Assembly (NCBI GenBank): GCA_963677345.2
Contig: CAXXLC010000012.1
Coordinates: 310,001 to 374,000, forward strand
Direction: 5' to 3'
DNA from: Saccharicrinis sp963677345
GTDB taxonomy: Bacteria; Bacteroidota; Bacteroidia; Bacteroidales; Marinilabiliaceae
DNA: 64,000 nucleotides
The position numbers and the translations under genes were made by a program. How positions within the stretch are numbered: position 1 is the stretch's first letter; each line of letters opens with the position of its first letter. Below are positions 17,985 to 25,432 of the stretch, piece by piece. A model generated the notes under the pieces. It was given only the letters and a program-made list of their open reading frames with translations. It made no database searches and was not told the DNA's origin.

Positions 17985-18896
17985 TTATTTAAGTTCAATT
18001 CCCCGGTAGTATTCAATTATCTTTTTCGATTTAAACCATGCTAATATATAAACCAAATTGAATACAATCATTGCTATTGGCGACAATCCAAATAAAGCAA
18101 ACAATAAATATGCCCTGAATACTTTAATTCTTTTATGCCATTCTTTGCTTTCAGGAGCAGCTTTTGCTATGTATTTACTGAATTTTCTAAAAATCTTTTT
18201 CGCATTTAGTTCTGTCATTAATACCGAAAACTTCATTTTTACCGCATTCTGTTTAACTAACTCTTCCTGCAATTTGTAGTTGTTCGTTTTTTTTAAAAAG
18301 TTTTTAATAACAGGAGCAAAACGCCTGGCTTTAAGAATTGTTTTGTCGCTAATGCCTGCGTTAGGTAAAAATGTATACGGCCCTTTATTACCATATACAA
18401 GCCATTTTATTATTGTAATAGCTGAAATGTAGTTGGGATTTGTATCTCCAAGTACAATGTTTCCAACCAGAGAGCCCTTAGATTCTGCAATATATTTTTT
18501 AATAGATTCCTGTGCAGAGAAACACATATTACGTGCCCCGTGCAGCGTTAATATATTTTTCCCCCTTAAAAATGTTTTGATTTGGGGATGTTTGAAGAAA
18601 GCCGTTGCCGGTACCGAAGGCGATAAAAACCACGATTGACAGCCCACTATGACTAAGTCGTAATTTTTAGTGAAATCAATTGAGAAAGGTTCTAATTCAC
18701 ATCCGGCTTCTTCAACACTGTCAGGAAATACATCGAAAAAATATTCTCCCCACGGGAAAGGGTATTTCTTTGATGGCTTTAGTTCCTCGTAATCTATAGT
18801 TATATCAGCATCTTGTGATAATTCACCAATAACAGAGTCTATAACTTTTTTAAGTTGACCTGTTTGTGAATAATACACAACTAGAATTTTTTTCAT
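17985..18896 (-). CDS. darA: DarA-like dialkylresorcinol condensing enzyme
   Basis: A 303-aa protein with an N-terminal flavodoxin-like fold (KKILVVYYSQTGQLKKV, ~3-19) and a strand DLVIVGCQSWFLSPSVP (~84-100) where a flavin phosphate loop would sit. The C-terminal ~40 residues form one or two hydrophobic segments (YLLFALFGLSPIAMIVFNLV), as in DarA proteins. It is the first gene of the minus-strand pigment operon and directly precedes darB, the defining pair of dialkylresorcinol clusters. A promoter with a palindrome lies about 80-120 bases upstream. The homologous role is well established only for the darABC systems; here it is inferred. Confidence 0.78.
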   Translation of the reverse strand: MKKILVVYYSQTGQLKKVIDSVIGELSQDADITIDYEELKPSKKYPFPWGEYFFDVFPDSVEEAGCELEPFSIDFTKNYDLVIVGCQSWFLSPSVPATAFFKHPQIKTFLRGKNILTLHGARNMCFSAQESIKKYIAESKGSLVGNIVLGDTNPNYISAITIIKWLVYGNKGPYTFLPNAGISDKTILKARRFAPVIKNFLKKTNNYKLQEELVKQNAVKMKFSVLMTELNAKKIFRKFSKYIAKAAPESKEWHKRIKVFRAYLLFALFGLSPIAMIVFNLVYILAWFKSKKIIEYYRGIELK

Positions 18897-18976
18897 ACTA
18901 TGGTTCCCTCTATAGCTTTATTAATTATCACTATTAAAAACATTAAAAAATAAAGCTTAAAATTTAAGTTTGGCTG

Positions 18977-19006
18977 CAAAAATACCTTAATATATTGATT
19001 AAACAA
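18977..19006 (-). promoter_or_regulatory. Promoter of the darA operon
   Basis: On minus, TTG (19006-19004), a 19-base spacer and TATTTTTG (18984-18977), a full match to the Bacteroidota TTG...TAnnTTTG promoter. It is about 80 bases upstream of the darA ATG. A 9-bp inverted repeat overlaps the -33 side. Confidence 0.6.
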
Positions 19007-19016
19007 ATAATCAATA
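18993..19016. promoter_or_regulatory. Inverted repeat (operator candidate) between darA and the ketosynthase
   Basis: TATTGATTA (18993-19001), a 6-base spacer AACAAA, TAATCAATA (19008-19016): perfect 9-bp arms covering the -33 element of the darA promoter. The size and symmetry suit a dimeric regulator. It lies in the 251-base divergent region, so it could also affect the plus-strand genes. Confidence 0.5.
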
Positions 19017-19062
19017 AGTTCAAATATTGTACTTTATAAAATTATTGTATAGTGATTTTTGT

Positions 19063-19070
19063 TATGTTTG
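19063..19070 (+). promoter_or_regulatory. -7 element for the ketosynthase gene
   Basis: TATGTTTG matches TAnnTTTG. A TTG at 19045-19047 is 15 bases upstream, slightly short for the -33 element. The start codon is 78 bases downstream. Confidence 0.4.
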
Positions 19071-19147
19071 TGCTAAGTGTAATTTCGGATCGTTTTTTTG
19101 ATAAGTAATTGCAATTCCAATACCAAAAACGGGGAAAATTTTAATGC

Positions 19148-20350
19148 ATGACAGAACCTAAACACAGAAATGTACATATTACAGGTATGGGTATCATATC
19201 TGCCATAGGAAAAAATATTCAGGAGAATCTGGATTCCATCATTTCCGAAAAATCGGGTATTAGAAAGATGAAATATCTGGATTCTGTCCATAAAAATGAA
19301 TTTCAAGTGGCTGAAGTTCCCTTTTCTAATGATGAGTTATATGAAATGGCAGGGGTGAAGCAGATTAATCATTTCCCAAGAACTACTTTGTTGGCTTTTA
19401 TTGCTATGCAGGAAGCGTTAAGCGATTCAGGATATAAAGAAGAGGCCGGGATAAAGACCGGGTTGATATTCGGTACAACAGTTGGGGGTATTGATGTTGC
19501 CGAGAGTTATTACAGAAATAGGGAAGGCAAACCAACTTTTATGGTAGCCTGTCAGAATAAAGGTTTTACAACAGAGTTTTTGGCCAGACAATTTGGCCTT
19601 ACAGATTTTGTTACTACAATCACTACCGCTTGTTCTTCAAGTGCCAATGCTATAATGATTGGTTGTGAGATGATAAAAAACAAACAACTTGACCGGGTTA
19701 TTGTGGGTGGGGCTGATTCATTATGCAAATATACTTTGAACGGTTTTAATACATTGATGATTTTAAGCCAGGAGGCTTGTAAGCCATTTGATGAAGACAG
19801 AAAAGGATTGACCCTTGGTGAGGGTGCAGGATTTTTAGTTTTGGAAAGTCAGGAGCTGGTGGATAGAGACCTGAAAAATAGTTACGCAATAGTTAGTGGA
19901 TATTCAAATAAGAATGATGCATATCATCAAACAGCTACATCCGATAATGGCGAAGGACCTTATTTATGTATGAAGGAAGCCATTGAGATGTCTGGATTAG
20001 AGGCTTCTGAAATTGGTTATATCAATGCTCATGGAACGGGTACTCCAAATAATGATTTGACAGAAAGTATTGCCATTGAAAGGATTTTTGGAGATCAGTA
20101 TCCTCCATTTTCATCGTTAAAACCTTATATAGGTCATACTCTTGGTGCAGCAGGTGGTATTGAGGCCATTTTTAGTGTGTTAAGTATTAACCATCAATTG
20201 GCCTATCCTAGTTTAAATCTTAAGAATAATATTTCTGCTGTAAATGTTGTTCCCAATAAAACTTTATTGAAGGCAGACATTAAAAGTGTGATGAGTAATT
20301 CTTTTGGTTTTGGAGGAAATGACACCTCTGTTATTGTAACCCAATCCTAA
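19148..20350 (+). CDS. Beta-ketoacyl-ACP synthase (FabF/KAS II type) of the pigment cluster
   Basis: A 400-aa condensing enzyme with the complete Cys-His-His triad: C162 in TTACSSSANA, H295 in NAHGTGTP and H330 in YIGHTLGAAGG. It also has the LGEGAGFLVLE and SFGFGGND landmarks. It is followed by a chain-length-factor-like protein, giving the KS/CLF heterodimer layout of type II polyketide and aryl polyene systems, and faces darA across a 251-base divergent promoter region. It probably extends the polyene chain of a flexirubin-type pigment. A housekeeping FabF role is less likely given the neighbour. Confidence 0.85.
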   Translation: MTEPKHRNVHITGMGIISAIGKNIQENLDSIISEKSGIRKMKYLDSVHKNEFQVAEVPFSNDELYEMAGVKQINHFPRTTLLAFIAMQEALSDSGYKEEAGIKTGLIFGTTVGGIDVAESYYRNREGKPTFMVACQNKGFTTEFLARQFGLTDFVTTITTACSSSANAIMIGCEMIKNKQLDRVIVGGADSLCKYTLNGFNTLMILSQEACKPFDEDRKGLTLGEGAGFLVLESQELVDRDLKNSYAIVSGYSNKNDAYHQTATSDNGEGPYLCMKEAIEMSGLEASEIGYINAHGTGTPNNDLTESIAIERIFGDQYPPFSSLKPYIGHTLGAAGGIEAIFSVLSINHQLAYPSLNLKNNISAVNVVPNKTLLKADIKSVMSNSFGFGGNDTSVIVTQS

Positions 20351-20371
20351 AATCTATTGATAAAAAAGATT

Positions 20372-21451
20372 ATGAGTATTTATATAAAATCTATTGTAGC
20401 TGTTTCGGCTCAGGATACCTTTGAAACAAACCTTCTTCCTGATACATTACAGGCTGCTTCTAAATGGATGAGGTGTGTAACTCCGGAATTTAAAAATTAC
20501 ATTCCAGCTAAGGTATTAAGAAGAATGAATCGTTATAGCCGGATTAGTTCTGTATGTGCCTTTAAATCTTTATTGAATATAGGATTAGACAAGCCCGATG
20601 CCATTATAACAGCAACCAGTATGGGCTGCGTTGAGGATTCTGAACGTTTTCTAAACCAGATTCTTGATAATAAGGAAATGTTATTAACACCAACCAGTTT
20701 TATTCAGTCAACGCATAATGCTGTTGGATCTAATCTGGCCTTGGCTTATCAGTGCAAAGGGTATAATATGGTGTACACTCATGATAACAATGCTTTTGAA
20801 ACGGCATTGCAGGACGCTTCCATAAAAGTGATGTCAGGTGGTTTTAATAATATTTTAATTGGAGCAACAGATGAAATTACTGAAGAGAACTACAATTTGA
20901 AAGGCTCTTTGGGTAAATGGAAGTCAGCTGGTGAAAATAATCTTGATTTTTTAGTAAGCAAAACACCAGGAACTATTCCTGGTGAAGGTGCTACTTTTAT
21001 GGTGGTTTCTCATGATGCAAAAGATGCTGAATTAAATTTACGGGGACTGGAAGTTTTTTATTCACTAAAAAATGAACAGTCCTTATTACAAAGGATTAAA
21101 AGCTTTTTGGATCAACATAATTTTAATATACAGGATTTAGATACTATTCTTTTATCTATTGATGGAGATACTCATAATGATGCTGTTTTTGAAAGTATAA
21201 TGGTAGAGGAGCTGGCTCATGCAAATATTTGTTATTACAAGCATATGTGTGGAAGTTATGATAGTGATGGTGCTTTTGCTCTATGGGTGGCTTCCCGGTT
21301 TATCAATAGTAACTCAATTCCTGATTATGCTTTTGTGAGAGATAGCAACCGTATTACCAATAATGTTTTAATCGTTCGCCAAAATTTTAATAAGAATTTT
21401 TCATTAGTATTGGTAGAAGGGTGTTCGGTCAATGGGTCGTTAGGTCAGTAG
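20372..21451 (+). CDS. Ketosynthase-like chain length factor
   Basis: A ~359-aa ketosynthase fold of the beta-ketoacyl synthase-like type. Where active enzymes have TACSSS it reads STHNAVGSNLA, so the nucleophilic Cys is missing, as expected for a chain length factor partner. PGTIPGEGATFMVV is the usual GEGA strand. ATG 20372 (MSIYIKSI) is preferred over the in-frame TTG at 20357. It starts 21 bases after the ketosynthase stop, so the pair is probably one operon. The last ~8 codons (SVNGSLGQ) and the stop come from the adjoining repeat DNA, suggesting the 3' end was rewritten by a repeat. Confidence 0.78.
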   Translation: MSIYIKSIVAVSAQDTFETNLLPDTLQAASKWMRCVTPEFKNYIPAKVLRRMNRYSRISSVCAFKSLLNIGLDKPDAIITATSMGCVEDSERFLNQILDNKEMLLTPTSFIQSTHNAVGSNLALAYQCKGYNMVYTHDNNAFETALQDASIKVMSGGFNNILIGATDEITEENYNLKGSLGKWKSAGENNLDFLVSKTPGTIPGEGATFMVVSHDAKDAELNLRGLEVFYSLKNEQSLLQRIKSFLDQHNFNIQDLDTILLSIDGDTHNDAVFESIMVEELAHANICYYKHMCGSYDSDGAFALWVASRFINSNSIPDYAFVRDSNRITNNVLIVRQNFNKNFSLVLVEGCSVNGSLGQ

Positions 21452-21837
21452 GTCATTAGATTATTAGAGATGAATCTACTGTCGAGTTGATGAATTGATG
21501 AGTTGATTAAGGATTAAGGATTAAGGATTAAGGATTTGGGATTTGGGATTAGGGATTAGGCCATAGTGTTGCAGATTGAAAAATTTGCGCAGCAAATACC
21601 AATTCGTGAAATTAGCGTTCATTAACAATGTAACTTGACATTATATGGTATTGTTGAACTCCTTCGTCGTTTCATTTAAATTCGCCTTCATAATAATTCG
21701 TGATAATTTGCGAAAATTAGATGACAGTAAAATCATTGAGAATATAAAAAAGGAATCTTCAAAATGGGTTAAGGATAATATTATTGGAGATAGTTACAGA
21801 CAAATATCTTATACCTCTTACCTTTTTAATCTGCGCA
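21452..21837. repeat. Inverted-orientation repeat block with IS200-like scrap
   Basis: Begins with GGTCAGTAGGTCATTAG, then GGATTAAGGATTAAGGATTTGGG microrepeats (21510-21560). From ~21580 to ~21740 it is the reverse complement of the common block (TTTGCGCAGCAAATACCAATTCG...GATGACAGTAAAATCATTG). The following bases encode ENIKKESSKWVKDN, which resembles part of an IS200/REP-associated tyrosine transposase. No intact gene. Confidence 0.6.
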
Positions 21838-22185
21838 TTATTCAAGGTCAAGTACTATTTGAATATTTTCTTTTACCAATTCAATCAGTTCATCAGGTAA
21901 AACGCCAAGTCTTTTTATCAATCGTTTATTATCAATCGCACGAATCTGGTCAATCATAATATCACAAGCCTGATGTAAGTTGACTGTTCCTTGTTTAAGG
22001 TGCACCCTTAATATCTCAGAATCCTTTTCTATATTAGTTGTAATCGGACAAACAATTGTTGAAGGGTGAGGAATTTTATTTAATAAATTTGTCTGAATCG
22101 CTAAGACTGGCCTTGTTTTCCCAGATTCTGAACCATTCTGTGGATTTAAATCTGCAATCCAGATTTCAAATTGCTTAATCAGCAT
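21838..22185 (-). CDS. mazF: MazF/PemK family toxin
   Basis: A ~115-aa endoribonuclease-type toxin: KQFEIWIADLNPQNGSESGKTRPVLAIQ is the family's first sheet with the conserved R-P-V, TIVCPITTN the second strand, and HQACDIMIDQIRAIDNKRL the C-terminal core (V/I-D-Q-I-R). ATG 22185 is preferred over a TTG three codons upstream because the antitoxin frame ends at 22175, giving an 11-base overlap. MazF toxins cleave mRNA at short motifs. The partner antitoxin carries a frameshift, so the toxin may be uncoupled or silent. Confidence 0.85.
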   Translation of the reverse strand: MLIKQFEIWIADLNPQNGSESGKTRPVLAIQTNLLNKIPHPSTIVCPITTNIEKDSEILRVHLKQGTVNLHQACDIMIDQIRAIDNKRLIKRLGVLPDELIELVKENIQIVLDLE

Positions 22186-22406
22186 AATCAATCTCCTCGA
22201 AACCTTTAAGCACAGACATAGAATCCGCTTTAACTAATCCTGATTCCTTCTTAAGTCTTTCCTCCAGAATCTGTTTGCGCTGAAGTTTATTATAAAACTC
22301 AATAGCTTCATTTATATATCGATTCCTTGGTTTCTTAATCCGAGCTAGTATTTTTTTCAGTCTCGCCGAAAATCGAATCGTCTATTTTTAAGGATACTGT
22401 TTTCAT
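22175..22406 (-). pseudogene. MazF antitoxin with a +1 homopolymer frameshift
   Basis: The first frame from ATG 22406 reads MKTVSLKIDDSIFGETEK and then fails at a run of seven A (plus strand 22351-22357). Deleting one A restores KILARIKKPRNRYINEAIEFYN and so on to ADSMSVLKGFEEIDYAD with TAA at 22177-22175, overlapping the toxin ATG. The restored 76-aa product is a typical ribbon-helix-helix-like antitoxin N-terminus plus a helical toxin-binding tail. It is a real mutation, a slippery site or an assembly error. I cannot tell which. Confidence 0.7.
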
Positions 22407-22896
22407 ACTATTTATTTTTTATATCACAAAGGTATATCATTTTAGTATATTAATCAAGGGTGTTTATTTGTGCAAGCTCCAAATATTTTTAGCCATAAAA
22501 ACTCAAAAAATGCGGTAACTAACAATGTAATTTAATATTATAAGATATTGTTGAACTCCGTCGTTGTTTCAACGAAAAAAAACACATTGCGCAGCAATAA
22601 TAATCAGCGAACTATTCCATATGGCGAGCTTTTCAGTTGGTATTCAATCGGCAGTGAGCAGTTGGCAGTAATTCGCATACTCATTAATCCTTAATCCCTA
22701 ATCCCTAATCCCTAATCTATAATCATTAATCATTTAAACAAATTCACAACTCAACAATTTGTCAATTCAACAAATCAGCAGCTTTCCGATTCGACAATAA
22801 TTAATAAAAATCCCATAAATCGTAGAAAAAATGAGAAATATCAGTTATTTTCGCCAAGCAATTTATTTTTACTGGCAATTACAACTTTAAATACAA
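22407..22896. repeat. Repeat-rich intergenic region before aroG
   Basis: Holds TAACAATGTAATTTAATATTATAAG, AACACATTGCGCAGCAATAATAATC (hairpin ATTGC-GCA-GCAAT) and an array of CCCTAATCCCTAATCCCTAATC (22690-22715) followed by CAACAATTTGTCAATTCAACAAATC. The final ~60 bases carry AT-rich upstream DNA of aroG with GTTATTTTCG at 22844-22853 as a weak -7 candidate. No open frame. Confidence 0.65.
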
Positions 22897-23946
22897 ATGA
22901 CTGATAAGAGAATTGAGAATATCAATATAGATACCGAACAAGCAATCCTAACTCCAAACGAATTAAAAGATCTTTACCCTTTAAATGAGAATATCATTAA
23001 GACTATTGAAGAAGGTCAGGCTACAATAAAAAAGATCTTAAGTGGTGAGGACAAAAGAATTTTAGTCGTTGTAGGCCCTTGTTCAATTCATGATATTAAA
23101 GCTGCTAAGGAATACGCTCAAAAACTTAAAGCACTTTCTGAAAAAGTAAAAGATTCTCTATACCTGGTAATGCGTGTTTATTTTGAAAAACCCCGGACAA
23201 CAGTAGGATGGCAGGGGCTAATTAACGACCCATACTTAAATAATAGTTTTGAATTAGAGGATGGATTAAAACAGGCTCGTGAACTATTATCGTATATTGC
23301 AGAAATAGGTATACCTGCAGCGGGTGAAGCTTTGGATATTGTTACTCCACAGTATATTCAGGATTTAATTTCATGGACAGCCATTGGTGCCCGTACTACT
23401 GAGTCTCAAAGTCACCGAAAGATGGCCAGCGCATTAACATCAGTTGTTGGTTTTAAAAATGGTACCGACGGAAATATTGAAATTGCTATCAATGCACTAG
23501 AATCGGTGGGTTCTCCGCATAACTTTATTAGTATTGATCCGGATGGTCATGTAGCAGTGATCCGTACCAAAGGAAATGAGAATACGCATATTATTTTACG
23601 TGGCGGCAAAAAACCAAACTACGATGCCGAAAGTGTAGCTGAATACGAAAAAAGATTGAAAAAAGCTGGTCTTCCTGCACGTATCATGATCGACTGTAGT
23701 CATGCAAACAGCAGTAAAGACGCAGCAAACCAGGCTTTGGTACTTAAGGACATTGAAACTCAGATTATCAATGGTAACACTTCTATAATGGGAGTGATGA
23801 TTGAAAGTAACCTCAACTTCGGCAAACAAAAAATTCCTGCTGATTTATCTACTCTTAAATATGGTATTTCTGTAACAGATGAATGTATTGGTTGGGAGCA
23901 AACAGAAGAAATTTTGCTGGATTTTGCGAAGAATATTAAGAAGTAA
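22897..23946 (+). CDS. aroG: 3-deoxy-7-phosphoheptulonate synthase (DAHP synthase, type I)
   Basis: A 349-aa enzyme, the length of E. coli AroF/G/H. It catalyses phosphoenolpyruvate plus erythrose 4-phosphate to DAHP, the first step of aromatic biosynthesis. Landmarks are VVGPCSIHD, RVYFEKPRTTVGWQGLINDP, GARTTESQSHRKMAS, IILRGGKKPNY, MIDCSHANSSK and GVMIESNLNFGKQ, together covering metal- and substrate-binding residues. The metal Cys and His are in GPCSIHD and DCSHAN. It stands alone between repeat blocks. Which feedback type it is cannot be told from this. Confidence 0.95.
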   Translation: MTDKRIENINIDTEQAILTPNELKDLYPLNENIIKTIEEGQATIKKILSGEDKRILVVVGPCSIHDIKAAKEYAQKLKALSEKVKDSLYLVMRVYFEKPRTTVGWQGLINDPYLNNSFELEDGLKQARELLSYIAEIGIPAAGEALDIVTPQYIQDLISWTAIGARTTESQSHRKMASALTSVVGFKNGTDGNIEIAINALESVGSPHNFISIDPDGHVAVIRTKGNENTHIILRGGKKPNYDAESVAEYEKRLKKAGLPARIMIDCSHANSSKDAANQALVLKDIETQIINGNTSIMGVMIESNLNFGKQKIPADLSTLKYGISVTDECIGWEQTEEILLDFAKNIKK

Positions 23947-25432
23947 GCTGAGAGGTAGCAAGGAATAGAGATAGATTTAGGTTGGTAGGTCAATAGGTCA
24001 ATAGGTCAATAGGTCGATAGGTCGATAGATCATTAGGTTGGCAGGTCATTAGAAAAGATACTTATCAGGATAGTAGGACTTGGATTAAAAGAGCGAGACG
24101 CTATGCCCATTAAAAAAAAAAGGGGGCAACGAGTTTCCGGGAGTAATATTAAACCCTAATCTTTAATCATTCTTCAACTCATCAACTCGACGAATTAACA
24201 ACTCATCAATAGTCATCAGGTTGTTTATTGCTGCGCAATGTTTTTTTGTCATCTAATTAACGCAAATTACCACGAATTATTTTGAATGCGAATTGCAACG
24301 AATTACAACGAATTACAACGAATTACAACGAATGATTACGAATAAATATGAATTACAGCTAATTAACACGAATTGGTATTTGCTGCGCAAATGTTGCAAC
24401 CTGAAATATTGTTGCCTAAGAACTAAGAGCTAAAAGCTAAGAACTAAGTATAGTACCACTCTTAAGGATATCTGCAACAGAAAACCAGGACTTTCAACTT
24501 TCAACTTTTGGCTAGGAACTAAGAGCTAATAATAGTACCCCTCCATAAGAATATATGCAGCAGAAAACCCGCACTTTCAACTTTCAACTTCTATTTTTCT
24601 CGCAAAGCCCGCAAAACCGGAAATAACTTTTAAAATAAAGATTCAAACTCCTTAATACTAAGGTCGCAAAGACAAATCCTTACGGATTTTAGTTTTCATT
24701 CTGAAATTTTGTTTACTCTGCGAGCTAATCATTAATCAATGCAACAATTCAACAACTCGACGATTTAACAACTCAATAATAGTCATCAAATTATTATTGC
24801 TGCGCAATGTTTTTTTGTCATCTAATTAACGCAAATTACCACGAATTATTTTGAATGCGAATTTAATTGAATTACAACGAATGATTACGAATTATTTTAA
24901 CAACGAATAAATATAAATTACAGCTAAACGACGAAGGAGTTCAACAATACCATATAATATTAAATTACATTGTTAATTATCACGAATTGGTATTTGCTGC
25001 GCAAATTGTTGCAACCTGAAACCCTAAGACCTAAGAACTAGAAACTTGGAACTAAGAGCTAAGAGCAAGCAACTAAGAGCTTTATTCGCCTACATCTGTC
25101 AGCTAATGACCTATTGACCTAAATCCCTAATCAATTTATCAACTAAACAAATCGACGAATTAACAACTCAACAATCCATCCCTAATCTATAATCTTTTTC
25201 AATAAAGCCATCAAATCTCAATCAACAGTTGTGGGTTTACTCAAAAAATGCCAGCTTTTAGAATACAGCAATTAGGTATTCGTCAAAATAGGCTGTTGCT
25301 TACAAATAAAACAATTATATTTGTCTGTTCATTTTTTTTAGTCAAAGCAATGATTTTTATGCTGGTGGGGATCAAATTAAAACTTTTTGACTTGACGAAC
25401 GTTAATTAAATTAATTTTAATAGGGGAGAAAT
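23947..25432. repeat. Large intergenic repeat block (1.49 kb), no gene
   Basis: Opens with a nine-base array AGGTCAATA/AGGTCGATA (23987-24030). It then holds two copies of the common module: ATTGCTGCGCAAT-GTTTTTTTGTCATC near 24228 and 24797, an array of AATTACAACG units at 24290-24345, TTTGCTGCGCAAA-TGTTGCAACC near 24378 and a variant at 24996, CTAAGAGCTAAAAGC arrays, and CTCGCAAAGCCCGCAAAACCGG (24599). The last ~180 bases are unique and hold the promoter of the surface protein. Confidence 0.75.
25296..25323 (+). promoter_or_regulatory. Promoter of the propeller/exosortase operon
   Basis: TTG at 25296-25298, 17-base spacer, TATATTTG at 25316-25323: a full match to the Bacteroidota consensus. 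The leader to the ATG at 25433 would be ~100 bases. TAGGGGAGAAAT just before the ATG is a plausible ribosome-binding region. Confidence 0.6.

Noticed and set aside
21645..21959. Plus-strand open frame of 104 codons
   Set aside because: It begins in the dispersed repeat and runs antisense into the MazF gene; only the ENIKKESSKWVKDN part may be a real fossil.
22844..22853. GTTATTTTCG as a promoter of aroG
   Set aside because: One mismatch from the -7 pattern and no TTG at proper distance; not listed as a separate feature.
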